Source: Aliarcobacter butzleri | GTDB taxonomy: Bacteria > Campylobacterota > Campylobacteria > Campylobacterales > Arcobacteraceae | Length of the DNA stretch: 23,726 nt | Direction of reading: 5' to 3' | Assembly: GCA_012522985.1 (NCBI GenBank) | Contig: JAAYJJ010000131.1 | Coordinates: 1-23,726 of the forward strand | In this document: piece after piece, positions 7,790-17,350 of the stretch | Position numbering within the stretch: the first letter of the stretch is position 1 | Layout: each line of letters starts with the position of its first letter | Notes under the pieces: model-generated | What the model was told of the DNA's origin: nothing | The model's input: the letters and a program-made list of their open reading frames with translations, nothing else | The model's database searches: none | Translations under genes and position numbers: made by a program

Positions 7790-8704
7790 GTGAAAAAAAT
7801 AGTTTTTATGGGAACTCCTAGTTATGCGACTATAATTTTGGATAAACTTATAAGAAATAGATATGAAATAGTGGCACTTTTTACTCAACCAGATAAACCT
7901 GTAGGAAGAAAACAGACTTTAACTCCACCAGATATAAAACAGTATGCTATAGATAATAAGTTAGATTTTCCTATTTATCAACCACATAGATTAAATGAAG
8001 TGGAAAATATAGATATTATCAAAAAATTAAATCCAGATTATATTATAGTAGCTGCATATGGACAGATTTTACCAAAAGAGATTTTAGATATTGCTCCTTG
8101 TATTAACCTTCATGCCTCTTTGTTGCCACTTTATAGAGGGGCATCTCCTATTCAAGAGGCATTATTAAATAATGATACTTTTACAGGTGTTACAGCTATG
8201 CTTATGGATGAGGGCTTAGATAGTGGAGATATACTTGGATATCAGTATATTAAATTATCACAAAATTGCGATGTTATTAAACTATTTGATAGATTATCTA
8301 TAGTTGCTGCAAATCTAACAATTAAGATTTTAGATAATTTTGATTTAATTCAACCAACAAAACAAAAACAACATCTTGTAAGTTATTGTAAAAAAATCAA
8401 AAAAAGTGATGGTATTGTTGAGTTAGATGATGCACAAACTATAGTTTCTAAATACAAAGCTTATAAATTTTGGCCAAATATAGCCTTAGAAAATGGATTA
8501 AAGTTAAAAGAGCTTAGATTAGGAGATAAAGATAAATACTATGAAAAAGGAAAAATTTTACAGATTTTACCAGATAGTATAGAGGTTGCTTGTCTAAAAG
8601 GCTCTATATTTATTAAAAGTTTACAAGCTCCATCTAAAAAAGAGCTAAATGCAGTAGAATATATCAAAGGAAAAAGGCTAAATCTTGGAGATTATCTATC
8701 TTGA
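7790..8704 (+). CDS. fmt: Methionyl-tRNA formyltransferase
   Basis: Fmt formylates initiator Met-tRNA using 10-formyltetrahydrofolate. 304 residues. The formyltransferase domain (about 1-190) has the catalytic set N106 and H108 in INLHASLLPLYRGASPIQEA and D144 in MDEGLDSGDIL, at the same numbers as in E. coli. The shorter C-terminal tRNA-binding domain follows from about 205. The start is GTG at 7790 with AAAGGAG 9 nt upstream. It overlaps the birA start by 20 nt. In most bacteria fmt pairs with def; here it sits in the obgE-proB-fmt-birA-parAB string of Campylobacterota. Confidence 0.97.
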   Translation: MKKIVFMGTPSYATIILDKLIRNRYEIVALFTQPDKPVGRKQTLTPPDIKQYAIDNKLDFPIYQPHRLNEVENIDIIKKLNPDYIIVAAYGQILPKEILDIAPCINLHASLLPLYRGASPIQEALLNNDTFTGVTAMLMDEGLDSGDILGYQYIKLSQNCDVIKLFDRLSIVAANLTIKILDNFDLIQPTKQKQHLVSYCKKIKKSDGIVELDDAQTIVSKYKAYKFWPNIALENGLKLKELRLGDKDKYYEKGKILQILPDSIEVACLKGSIFIKSLQAPSKKELNAVEYIKGKRLNLGDYLS

Positions 8705-9320
8705 TAAGGTTGATTCAACTCAAAAATATTTAAAAGAGTATATAAAAAAACAAAATATAAAATCAAATATTGCTATTGTTACAGATGACCAAACAGATGG
8801 AATAGGTAGTAAAGAAAACTCTTGGCAAGGAATTAAAGGGAATTTGTATTTTTCCTTTACTCAACATATATCACAACTTCCACAAGATCTTAAACTTCAA
8901 AGTGCTTCTATATATTTTAGTTTTTTATTAAAAGAGGTATTAAAAAAGCACAATTCAAAGGTGTGGATTAAGTGGCCAAATGATTTTTATTTAGATAATA
9001 AAAAAATAGGTGGTACAATAACACATCTTGTAGATGATTTGCTTTATTGTGGAATAGGGCTAAATATAGTGCCAATAGATGAGAGTTATGGGTGTTTGGA
9101 TATACAAATAGATAAAGCATCTATTTTAGATGACTATTTTCTTAGCTTAGAAGAAAAACCTTCATGGAAGAAAGTTTTCAGTCAATTTAGGATAGAATAC
9201 GAATTAAGTAGAAATTTTAAAGCAACTTTTAAAGATCGTAAAATCTCCTTAGCAGACTCAGTTTTATTAGAGGATGGATCGATATTAATAGAAAATGAAA
9301 AGGTGTACAGTTTAAGATGA
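8685..9320 (+). CDS. birA: Biotin--[acetyl-CoA carboxylase] ligase, catalytic domain only
   Basis: BirA activates biotin to biotinyl-AMP and joins it to the biotin carrier of acetyl-CoA carboxylase and other carboxylases. 211 residues: the ligase core without the N-terminal DNA-binding domain of E. coli BirA (321 residues), so it cannot act as a biotin repressor through such a domain. The start aligns with the core (VDSTQKYL). The biotin/AMP loop, GRGRRG in E. coli, reads TDGIGSKENSW, and the catalytic KWPND motif is at 96-100 with KKIGG at 106-110. The start is TTG at 8685, inside fmt, with AAAAAGG 7 nt upstream. Its stop overlaps the parA start by 4 nt (ATGA). Confidence 0.93.
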   Translation: MEIIYLDKVDSTQKYLKEYIKKQNIKSNIAIVTDDQTDGIGSKENSWQGIKGNLYFSFTQHISQLPQDLKLQSASIYFSFLLKEVLKKHNSKVWIKWPNDFYLDNKKIGGTITHLVDDLLYCGIGLNIVPIDESYGCLDIQIDKASILDDYFLSLEEKPSWKKVFSQFRIEYELSRNFKATFKDRKISLADSVLLEDGSILIENEKVYSLR

Positions 9321-10096
9321 CAGAGATTATAGCTATAGCAAACCAAAAAGGCGGAGTTGGCAAGACAACAACGGCGGTAAATCTTAGTGCTGCTTTGGCA
9401 CTTAAAGGTAAAAAAGTTTTATTAATAGATGCAGATCCTCAAGCAAATGCTACTACAAGTTTGGGATTTCATAGAGATACTTATGAATATAATATCTACC
9501 ATGTTATGCTAGGAACAAAAGAACTTTCTGAGATTTTACTAGATACTGAGATAGAAAATCTTAAAGTTGCTCCTTCAAATATAGGGCTTGTTGGTATAGA
9601 AAAAGAGTTTTATAAAGAGTTAAAAGATAGAGAACTTATTCTAAAGCGAAAAATAGACTCTATAAAATCAGAATATGATTATATTATAGTAGATTCACCA
9701 CCAGCACTTGGACCAATAACTATCAATACACTAAGTGCTGCAACATCAGTACTTATTCCTATACAGTGTGAGTTTTTTGCATTAGAGGGTTTAGCACAAC
9801 TGTTAAATACTATTAAACTTGTAAAACAAACAATCAATAGAGGATTACAAATAAAAGGTTTTTTACCTACTATGTATAGTGAACAAAATAACCTTTCAAA
9901 ACAAGTTTTTGCCGATCTTGCTCAACATTTTGAAAATAAACTATTTAAAATAAATGAAGATGCATATGTAGTGATCCCAAGAAATGTAAAATTAGCAGAA
10001 AGCCCTAGTTTTGGTAAACCTATCATGCTTTATGATGCTAGTGCAAGTGGTACAAAAGCTTATACAAATCTAGCAACAGCAATCGCCGCTGGTTAA
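9317..10096 (+). CDS. parA: Chromosome partition ATPase ParA (Soj)
   Basis: ParA is a DNA-binding Walker ATPase that moves ParB-bound origins apart before division. 259 residues, chromosomal (Soj) size with no N-terminal HTH, unlike type Ia plasmid ParA. The deviant Walker A box KGGVGKTT is at 11-18 within IAIANQKGGVGKTTTAVNLS, then LLIDADPQANAT (A' motif) and YIIVDSPPALG (Walker B). The ATG overlaps the birA stop by 4 nt; the nearest purine-rich site (AAAAGG) is about 13 nt upstream, so coupling is likely. parB follows 12 bp later with a clear GAAGGAG. The neighbours are housekeeping genes, so this is the chromosomal partition system. Confidence 0.97.
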   Translation: MTEIIAIANQKGGVGKTTTAVNLSAALALKGKKVLLIDADPQANATTSLGFHRDTYEYNIYHVMLGTKELSEILLDTEIENLKVAPSNIGLVGIEKEFYKELKDRELILKRKIDSIKSEYDYIIVDSPPALGPITINTLSAATSVLIPIQCEFFALEGLAQLLNTIKLVKQTINRGLQIKGFLPTMYSEQNNLSKQVFADLAQHFENKLFKINEDAYVVIPRNVKLAESPSFGKPIMLYDASASGTKAYTNLATAIAAG

Positions 10097-10108
10097 GAAG
10101 GAGAAGAT

Positions 10109-10960
10109 ATGGCTCTTGGTAGAGGACTTAGTGAGTTATTAGGAGAAGTCGAAATAGCTTATGAGAAGAGTTCTACAAAGAAACAAGATGGTGTTTTAGA
10201 GATAGATGTTGATACAATTACACCAAATCCAAATCAACCAAGAAAAATTTTTGATGAAGAAAAACTACAAGAATTAAGCGACTCTATAAAGCAACATGGT
10301 TTATTACAGCCTATAGTTGTTATGCTAAATAGCGATGGAACATATACTTTAGTTGCAGGTGAGAGAAGACTTAGAGCTACAAAATTGGCTGGTAAAGGCA
10401 AAATAAAAGCAGTAATTTCAAATATTGATGAAACAAAACTAAGAGAACTAGCTCTTATAGAAAACATCCAAAGAGATAATCTAAACGTAATAGAATTAGC
10501 TTACTCTTATGCACAACTACTAAATGAACATAAACTCACTCATGAAGATTTAGCTACAAAAGTATCAAAAAGTAGAAGTTCTATAACAAATACAATAAGA
10601 TTATTGACTCTTAGTGTTCATGTTCAACAACTATTAGGTAGTGATAAAATATCAGCAGGACATGCAAAGGTTTTAATAGGACTAGATAAAGAGACACAAA
10701 ATATTGTAGCTGATTCTATAATAGGACAAAAACTCTCCGTTAGAGAGACTGAAAAATTGGTCAATGAGTTAAAAAATCCTAAAAAAGAGAAACAAGAGAA
10801 AACTAAAGAGTATAATATTGATCTAAAGCCTTTAGAAGATATTGCAAATTTACTAAAAGAGGAGAGTCTGAAAGTTAAACTTGATAAGAATTTTATTAAA
10901 ATAGAGTTTGAAAATCAAGCACAAATTGAGCAAATATTGAAATATTTTTCAAAAACTTGA
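10109..10960 (+). CDS. parB: Chromosome partition protein ParB (Spo0J)
   Basis: ParB binds parS sites, spreads as a CTP-dependent clamp and stimulates ParA. 283 residues. MALGRGLSELLGE is the usual ParA-interacting N-terminus. The ParB/CTPase domain contains NPNQPRKIFDEEKL, GLLQPIVV, the GERRLRA box at 84-90 and ENIQRDNLN at 118-126. The HTH region follows (VSKSRSSITNTIRLL, then SAGHAKVLIGL), and the C-terminal dimerisation part ends near 283. An AAGGAG site lies 7 nt before the ATG. I found no parS-type palindrome in the window, so its binding sites lie elsewhere. It is the last gene before the ATP synthase promoter. Confidence 0.97.
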   Translation: MALGRGLSELLGEVEIAYEKSSTKKQDGVLEIDVDTITPNPNQPRKIFDEEKLQELSDSIKQHGLLQPIVVMLNSDGTYTLVAGERRLRATKLAGKGKIKAVISNIDETKLRELALIENIQRDNLNVIELAYSYAQLLNEHKLTHEDLATKVSKSRSSITNTIRLLTLSVHVQQLLGSDKISAGHAKVLIGLDKETQNIVADSIIGQKLSVRETEKLVNELKNPKKEKQEKTKEYNIDLKPLEDIANLLKEESLKVKLDKNFIKIEFENQAQIEQILKYFSKT

Positions 10961-10989
10961 TTTGTTTAATTACTTCTTATAGATTATTT

Positions 10990-10998
10990 TGGTAAAAT
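10990..10998 (+). promoter_or_regulatory. Promoter of the ATP synthase operon
   Basis: TGGTAAAAT at 10990-10998 reads as an extended -10 box (TGn followed by TAAAAT) in the 80-bp gap after parB, with T-tracts upstream (TTGTTTAATTACTTCTT) and no good -35 box. Transcription would begin near 11005, leaving a leader of about 36 nt that contains a small AGTTT/AAACT hairpin and a strong GGAGG at 11031-11035, 5 nt before the first ATG. No terminator is visible after parB, so read-through from parAB is also likely. Confidence 0.6.
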
Positions 10999-11040
10999 GT
11001 TGCAGTTTTATAAACTAAGCCTTAGAATACGGAGGAATAA

Positions 11041-11463
11041 ATGCTAGAAATAGACCTTTTATTGCTTACTATAACAGCAGTAATTTTCTTGCTCACATTA
11101 GCAAGGTTGAATAGTTGTTTATTTAAGCCACTACTAAAGCATATGGATGATAGAGCAGCCTCTATCAAAAATGATCTTGAAAGTGCTAAATCAAACAGTG
11201 CAAACATCGATGGTATGATAGCAGAAGCAAATGCAGTTCTTGCAAAAGCAAAAACAGAAGCTTCAGCAATAAGAGAAAAAGCATATCAAGAAGCTACACA
11301 AAATGCTAATTCTAAATTAGCTTTAGCTAAGTCTCAACTAGAAGAGAATTATGCTAACTTTAGCAAATTGCTAGAGACAGAAAAAGAAAATCTAAAAACG
11401 ACACTTTTAGCTCAAGTACCTTTATATAAAGATGCGGTAAAAGCTAAAGTTAGTTCACTATAA
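11041..11463 (+). CDS. atpF': ATP synthase F0 subunit b' (peripheral stalk)
   Basis: One of two b-type subunits forming the peripheral stalk that holds F1 to the membrane. 140 residues: a membrane helix at about 5-24 (DLLLLTITAVIFLLTLARLN), then PLLKHMDDRAASIKNDLESAKS, the start of a long Ala/Lys/Glu-rich helix typical of b subunits, up to the end. The b'/b pair is known from cyanobacteria, alpha-proteobacteria and Campylobacterota; here the stalk should be a heterodimer. GGAGG lies 5 nt before the ATG. It is the first gene after the operon promoter and precedes atpF by 9 bp. Confidence 0.93.
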   Translation: MLEIDLLLLTITAVIFLLTLARLNSCLFKPLLKHMDDRAASIKNDLESAKSNSANIDGMIAEANAVLAKAKTEASAIREKAYQEATQNANSKLALAKSQLEENYANFSKLLETEKENLKTTLLAQVPLYKDAVKAKVSSL

Positions 11464-11472
11464 GGAGACAAG

Positions 11473-11991
11473 GTGACGAAATACTTTTTTCCTTTTTTAA
11501 TGTTATTGATCCCAGCGGTGGTATTTGGAAGTGATTCAAATACTCAAGAGTATGACATAATCCAAAGAATTGTAAACTTTGCTATATTTGCTGCGATAAT
11601 ATATTATCTATTAGCAGATAGATTAAAGGCATTTTTTGCTGGTAGGACAGCTTCTATTCAAGCTGAACTTGATAAAGTGCAAGATACCTTAAAACAATCA
11701 GAGCAAAAAACAAAAGAGGCTAAAGAGAGCTTGGATAATGCACATAAAATTGCAGCTGAGATTGTTGCAACAGCAAATAATGATATAGATAAAATAAAAG
11801 ACTCTATATCAAGAAGTGTTACAAGTGAAATAAACCAAATGCAAAAAACTTTCAATGAAAAACTTGATTTAGAAATAAGAAAAGCAAAAAAAGAAGTGGT
11901 TGCAGAGGTTTTAGAAGAGTTACTATCAAGCCAAAATATAGATATCTCAAATGAAGAACTAGCAAAAATTGTTCTTAAAAAGGTAGCGTAA
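11473..11991 (+). CDS. atpF: ATP synthase F0 subunit b
   Basis: The second peripheral-stalk subunit. 172 residues. It starts with a hydrophobic, signal-peptide-like segment (KYFFPFLMLLIPAVVFGS, about 3-20) followed by the real b-subunit anchor at about 29-48 (IVNFAIFAAIIYYLLADRL) and a long charged helix to the end (GRTASIQAELDKVQDTLKQS onward). The extra N-terminal segment could be cleaved after about residue 19-20, leaving a normal b subunit; that is inference. The start is GTG at 11473 with AAGGAG just upstream. The stop and the atpH start share one base (TAATG). Confidence 0.94.
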   Translation: MTKYFFPFLMLLIPAVVFGSDSNTQEYDIIQRIVNFAIFAAIIYYLLADRLKAFFAGRTASIQAELDKVQDTLKQSEQKTKEAKESLDNAHKIAAEIVATANNDIDKIKDSISRSVTSEINQMQKTFNEKLDLEIRKAKKEVVAEVLEELLSSQNIDISNEELAKIVLKKVA

Positions 11992-12521
11992 TGGTTGATT
12001 TAGTAGTAAAAAGATATTCTAAAGCACTAGTAGAAGGTAAAGATATTGGCTCATTAGAGTCACTTATAAACGAACTTTCAAAAGTAGGTGCAGTATTTTA
12101 TAATGATAAGTTTCAATCAATAATCAACTCTGTTGATGTAGCAAATAGTAAAAAAGTTGAGTTGATTCTTTCATTTTTAGAAAATGGTACCAAAGAGTTA
12201 ATAAATCTAATAAAATTATTAGGTGAAAATAAAAGGCTTGAAATTATACCAGCTTTGGTGGCTGAACTAAAAAGAGAGCTATTTGTCTTAAAAAATAGTT
12301 ATGAAGGGGTTGTATATACAAATACAGCATTAGATAGCTCTTATATAGATGTTTTAGAGCAACAGTTTGGAAATAAATTTAATATATCACTTAAACTAAA
12401 TCAACAAATTTGTGATTATGATGGAATAAAAGTAGATATTGCTGATTTAGGTGTAGAGATTGGGTTTTCTAAAGATAGATTGAAAACTCAGATGATAAAT
12501 CATATTTTAAAAGCTATTTAG
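11991..12521 (+). CDS. atpH: ATP synthase F1 subunit delta
   Basis: Delta (OSCP in mitochondria) sits on top of F1 and binds the peripheral stalk. 176 residues, the usual length. The N-terminal helical domain begins VDLVVKRYSKALVEG, the standard RYAKAL-type start. The C-terminal region has LVAELKRELF, YEGVVYTN and KVDIADLGVEIGFSKDRLKTQM, which corresponds to the closing delta motif (DGSVRGRLERL type), here more diverged. Overlaps atpF by 1 nt and precedes atpA by 21 bp. Confidence 0.93.
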   Translation: MVDLVVKRYSKALVEGKDIGSLESLINELSKVGAVFYNDKFQSIINSVDVANSKKVELILSFLENGTKELINLIKLLGENKRLEIIPALVAELKRELFVLKNSYEGVVYTNTALDSSYIDVLEQQFGNKFNISLKLNQQICDYDGIKVDIADLGVEIGFSKDRLKTQMINHILKAI

Positions 12522-12542
12522 AATTTATAAAGGAGTAAATGT

Positions 12543-14060
12543 ATGAGTGTAAAGATTCAAGCTGATGAAATCAGTTCAATAATCAAAGAGAGAATTGAGA
12601 ACTTTGAATTAAATGTAGATATAAATGAAACTGGTAAAATAATATCTTTAGCAGATGGTATTGCAAAAGTATATGGTCTAAAAAATGTTATGGCTGGTGA
12701 GCTTGTAGAGTTTGAAAATGGTGAAAAAGGACTTGCATCAAACTTAGAAGAATCAACAGTTGGTGTGGTTGTACTAGGAAATAGTGCAGGACTTAGAGAA
12801 GGTACTAGCTGTAAAAGACTTGGAAAACTTCTTGAAGTTCCAGTAGGCGAGGGTGTAATTGGAAGAGTTGTAAACTCTTTAGGTGAGCCAATAGATGGAA
12901 AAGGTTCTATCGTTGCAACAGAGCAAAGATTTGTTGAAGAAAAAGCACCAGGGATTATGGCTAGAAAATCTGTTCATGAGCCACTACAAACTGGTATAAA
13001 AGCTATCGATGCACTTGTTCCAATCGGAAGAGGACAAAGAGAGCTTATTATTGGTGATAGACAAACAGGTAAAACAACAGTTGCTATAGATGCTATCTTA
13101 AACCAAAAAGGTGAAGATGTTATCTGTATTTATGTAGCTATTGGACAAAAAGCATCTTCAGTTGCGAACGTATTAAGAGTTTTAGAAGAAAATGGTGCTA
13201 TGGATTATACTATTATAGTTAATGCAGGTGCTAGTGAATCTTCAGCATTACAGTTTTTAGCTCCTTATACAGGTGTAACTATAGGTGAGTATTTTAGAGA
13301 TAATGGTAAACATGCTTTGATTATATATGATGATTTAAGTAAACATGCTGTTGCATATAGAGAAATGTCACTACTTCTTAGAAGACCTCCAGGAAGAGAA
13401 GCGTTCCCAGGGGATGTTTTCTACCTACACTCAAGATTACTAGAAAGAGCTGCAAAACTAAATGATGAGCTTGGTGCTGGAAGTTTAACTGCATTACCAA
13501 TCATTGAAACACAAGCAGGTGACGTTGCGGCATATATTCCAACAAACGTTATTTCTATTACAGATGGACAAATTTTCCTAGAAACTGATCTATTTAACTC
13601 TGGAATTAGACCAGCTATTAACGTTGGTTTATCTGTATCAAGAGTTGGTGGAGCTGCACAAATAAAAGCTACAAAACAAGTTTCAGGTACATTAAGACTT
13701 GACCTTGCTCAATATAGAGAGCTAGAAGCGTTTAGTCAATTTGCATCAGATCTAGATGAGGCAACTAGAAAACAACTAGAAAGAGGACAAAGAATGGTTG
13801 AAGTACTAAAACAAGGTGCTAACAAACCTCTTACTATCCAAAAACAAGTTGTTATGATTTATGCTGGAGCAAAAGGTTATTTAGATTCAATATCTGCATC
13901 AGAAGTTACAAAATTTGAAGCAGAGCTTTATCCATTTTTAGAGCAAAAATATTCAAATATTTTTACAGATCTAAAAACAAAAAAAGCAATAGATGGTGAT
14001 TTAGAAAATACATTAAAAACAGCGTTAGACGAGTTTAAGACCATTTTTAATGCAAAATAA
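12543..14060 (+). CDS. atpA: ATP synthase F1 subunit alpha
   Basis: Alpha forms the F1 hexamer with beta and binds non-catalytic nucleotide. 505 residues. The N-terminal helix that meets delta comes first, then a beta-barrel, then the nucleotide domain with Walker A GDRQTGKT at 171-178 and [15 protein letters not shown]. The signature [14 protein letters not shown] includes the arginine that completes the catalytic site on beta. The start is ATG at 12543, 7 nt after AGGAG; an out-of-frame ATG at 12539 is only 3 nt away from it and can be discarded. Followed by atpG after 10 bp. Confidence 0.98.
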   Translation: MSVKIQADEISSIIKERIENFELNVDINETGKIISLADGIAKVYGLKNVMAGELVEFENGEKGLASNLEESTVGVVVLGNSAGLREGTSCKRLGKLLEVPVGEGVIGRVVNSLGEPIDGKGSIVATEQRFVEEKAPGIMARKSVHEPLQTGIKAIDALVPIGRGQRELIIGDRQTGKTTVAIDAILNQKGEDVICIYVAIGQKASSVANVLRVLEENGAMDYTIIVNAGASESSALQFLAPYTGVTIGEYFRDNGKHALIIYDDLSKHAVAYREMSLLLRRPPGREAFPGDVFYLHSRLLERAAKLNDELGAGSLTALPIIETQAGDVAAYIPTNVISITDGQIFLETDLFNSGIRPAINVGLSVSRVGGAAQIKATKQVSGTLRLDLAQYRELEAFSQFASDLDEATRKQLERGQRMVEVLKQGANKPLTIQKQVVMIYAGAKGYLDSISASEVTKFEAELYPFLEQKYSNIFTDLKTKKAIDGDLENTLKTALDEFKTIFNAK

Positions 14061-14070
14061 GGAATAGCTC

Positions 14071-14955
14071 ATGGCTAACTTAAAAGAGATTTCAAGAAAA
14101 ATTAAAAGTGTTAATAATACGCAAAAGACAACCAAAGCTATGAAGCTGGTTTCTTCTGCGAAATTGAGAAGAACTGAACAGCTATCAAAAAGAGCAAGAA
14201 GTTATGCAAATAAACTTAATGAAGTTCTAGGTGAGATTGCTTATAGAATATCAAAAGCTCAAGGTAGTGCAAATCTATCAAGAGCATTTGTAGCAAATGA
14301 TAACCCTAAAACTGTTGATATTGTGATAGTTACAGCAGACAAAGGACTTTGTGGTGGCTTTAATATGTCAACTATTAAGCTTGTTAATAAAATGATATTA
14401 GACTATAAGTCTAAAAACATAAAAGTAAGATTAAGAATTGCTGGAAGAAAAGCTATAGATTACTACTCTTTTCAAGGTTATGAATTAACTCAAAAAGAGA
14501 TAGGTTTAAGTGCTGCTCCTGATTATGATAGAGCAAGTTATTTTATTTCAGAAGCAATTAAAGATTTTAATAATCATGTTACAGATAAAGTTGTACTAGT
14601 GTATAATGGATTTGTAAATATGCTAACTCAAGAGAGAAAAGTTATTGATTTACTACCAATAGGACTTGATAAAGTACCTACAATAGAGAGTGAATCAATG
14701 CTAGATATCGAGCCTGATGATGATACAGAGGTTTTAGGTGAATTAACTGAAAAATATCTAAACTTTAATATGTATTATTCATTGATTGACTCTTTAGCAG
14801 CAGAACATAGTGCTAGAATGCAAGCTATGGAAGCAGCAACAACAAATGCTAAAAGTAGAGTAAAGTCTTTGACAGTTGAATTTAACAAAGCAAGACAAGC
14901 AGCTATTACTACCGAGCTTATTGAGATTATAAGCGGTATGGAAGCTTTAAAATAA
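14071..14955 (+). CDS. atpG: ATP synthase F1 subunit gamma
   Basis: Gamma is the central rotor shaft. 294 residues, normal size. The N-terminal helix NLKEISRKIKSVNNTQKTTKAMKLVSSAKL matches the family, as does the middle VTADKGLCGGFN, and the C-terminal signature is MQAMEAATTNAKSRVKSL followed by FNKARQAAITTELIEIISGMEAL, which forms the coiled coil inside the alpha/beta ring. It follows atpA by 10 bp with a modest GGAATAG site. atpD comes 30 bp later behind a strong TAAGGAG. Confidence 0.98.
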   Translation: MANLKEISRKIKSVNNTQKTTKAMKLVSSAKLRRTEQLSKRARSYANKLNEVLGEIAYRISKAQGSANLSRAFVANDNPKTVDIVIVTADKGLCGGFNMSTIKLVNKMILDYKSKNIKVRLRIAGRKAIDYYSFQGYELTQKEIGLSAAPDYDRASYFISEAIKDFNNHVTDKVVLVYNGFVNMLTQERKVIDLLPIGLDKVPTIESESMLDIEPDDDTEVLGELTEKYLNFNMYYSLIDSLAAEHSARMQAMEAATTNAKSRVKSLTVEFNKARQAAITTELIEIISGMEALK

Positions 14956-14985
14956 TAATAAAAGAAATTTATAAGGAGCAGTTGA

Positions 14986-16386
<1,401 letters not shown>

Positions 16387-16395
16387 GGATAGTTT

Positions 16396-16773
16396 ATGAA
16401 TACTATGAAATTATCTATTGTTACACCAAATGGTTTGATCTTTGAAGGTGATATTAAATCTGTAACTCTCCCTGGAAAAGAGGGAGAGTTTGGGGTTTTA
16501 CCAGGTCATGCTTCATTGGTATCAACATTAAGTGTTGGTGTAATAGTTATAGAAGGTAAAAATACAACTGATGCAATAGCAGTCAATTGGGGACATGTAA
16601 AAGTCAATGAAAGCTCTGTTGATGTTTTAGTTGATGGAGCGATAGCTTTAACTGCTGGAGAAGATAGTGAGATTGCTGCAAACATTGAAGCAGCAAAAGA
16701 ACTAGTTAATTCAGTAAGAGATTCTAATGTCTCTTTAGCAACTGTTGAAGCAAAAATAAACTCTTTTGCTTAA
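16396..16773 (+). CDS. atpC: ATP synthase F1 subunit epsilon
   Basis: Epsilon joins gamma to the c-ring and can inhibit ATP hydrolysis through its C-terminal helices. 125 residues against 138 in E. coli. The N-terminal beta-sandwich (about 1-86) is clear: LSIVTPNGLIFEGDIKSVTLPG, GEFGVLPGHASLVSTL. The C-terminal helical part (about 88-125) is about 13 residues shorter than in E. coli, so the second helix may be cut short. The ATG at 16396 follows AAGGATAG. The tolQ start follows one base after its stop. Confidence 0.96.
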   Translation: MNTMKLSIVTPNGLIFEGDIKSVTLPGKEGEFGVLPGHASLVSTLSVGVIVIEGKNTTDAIAVNWGHVKVNESSVDVLVDGAIALTAGEDSEIAANIEAAKELVNSVRDSNVSLATVEAKINSFA

Positions 16774-16774
16774 A

Positions 16775-17341
16775 ATGATAGATTTATTTTTAAATTATTT
16801 ATCAAATAGCAGTGCCATAACAATCTTAGTATTGTTGGTACTGTCTATATACTTTATATCGACTATTTGGGTCTATTTATACCGCTATTTTAACTTAAAT
16901 TCTTTGGTTAAAAATGAACAAAAATCACTAGAAGCATTGGTTTTAAATAACCATATGACAATCAATCCACTTTCAAAACTTAGTAGATGTACTAAATCAA
17001 ATCAAGTATCAAAAGAGATGTTAAGTGCTTGTGAAATATCCATAATCCGTGAAGCAAGTGTTGGTATTTCTTGGCTTTCAATTGTAGCATCAACTGCTCC
17101 ATTTATTGGATTATTTGGTACAGTAGTTGGGATATTAGAAGCATTTGCAATGTTTGCAGGTATGGATAAGGTTGGATTTGGTACTATAGCTCCAGCTATT
17201 TCAGAAGCTTTGATAGTAACAGCAAATGGTATCTTTGTAGCAACTTTTGCTTATACATTTCACCAGATATTAAGTAGAAAAGTTTATGAGTTGCATACTT
17301 ATTTAAAGGCACAATCAGAAATTTTGATTTCTAGAGCATAA
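16775..17341 (+). CDS. tolQ: TolQ/ExbB/MotA family proton-channel protein, probably TolQ
   Basis: TolQ with TolR forms the inner-membrane proton channel that powers TolA. Counting from ATG 16775 it has 188 residues (E. coli TolQ 230). Three membrane helices: about 14-36, 98-122 (SWLSIVASTAPFIGLFGTVVGI, the family core with a pore Thr at 107) and 141-165 (ISEALIVTANGIFVATFAYTF, Thr149). The start needs choosing: TTG at 16766 extends 3 codons into atpC, but ATG at 16775, one base after the atpC stop, fits better. Neither has a visible ribosome binding site, so reinitiation after atpC is likely. The pairing with tolR, a TolA-like gene, tolB and pal downstream argues for TolQ over ExbB. Confidence 0.9.
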   Translation: MIDLFLNYLSNSSAITILVLLVLSIYFISTIWVYLYRYFNLNSLVKNEQKSLEALVLNNHMTINPLSKLSRCTKSNQVSKEMLSACEISIIREASVGISWLSIVASTAPFIGLFGTVVGILEAFAMFAGMDKVGFGTIAPAISEALIVTANGIFVATFAYTFHQILSRKVYELHTYLKAQSEILISRA

Positions 17342-17350
17342 GGATCAAAA

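Noticed and set aside
9317..10960. parS sites near parAB
   Set aside because: I looked for a TGTTTCACGTGAAACA-like palindrome in and around the genes and across the window and saw none, although a systematic search with mismatches would be surer.
10961..11040. Riboswitch or attenuator ahead of the ATP synthase genes
   Set aside because: The leader is only about 36 nt with tiny hairpins, too short for any known riboswitch class.
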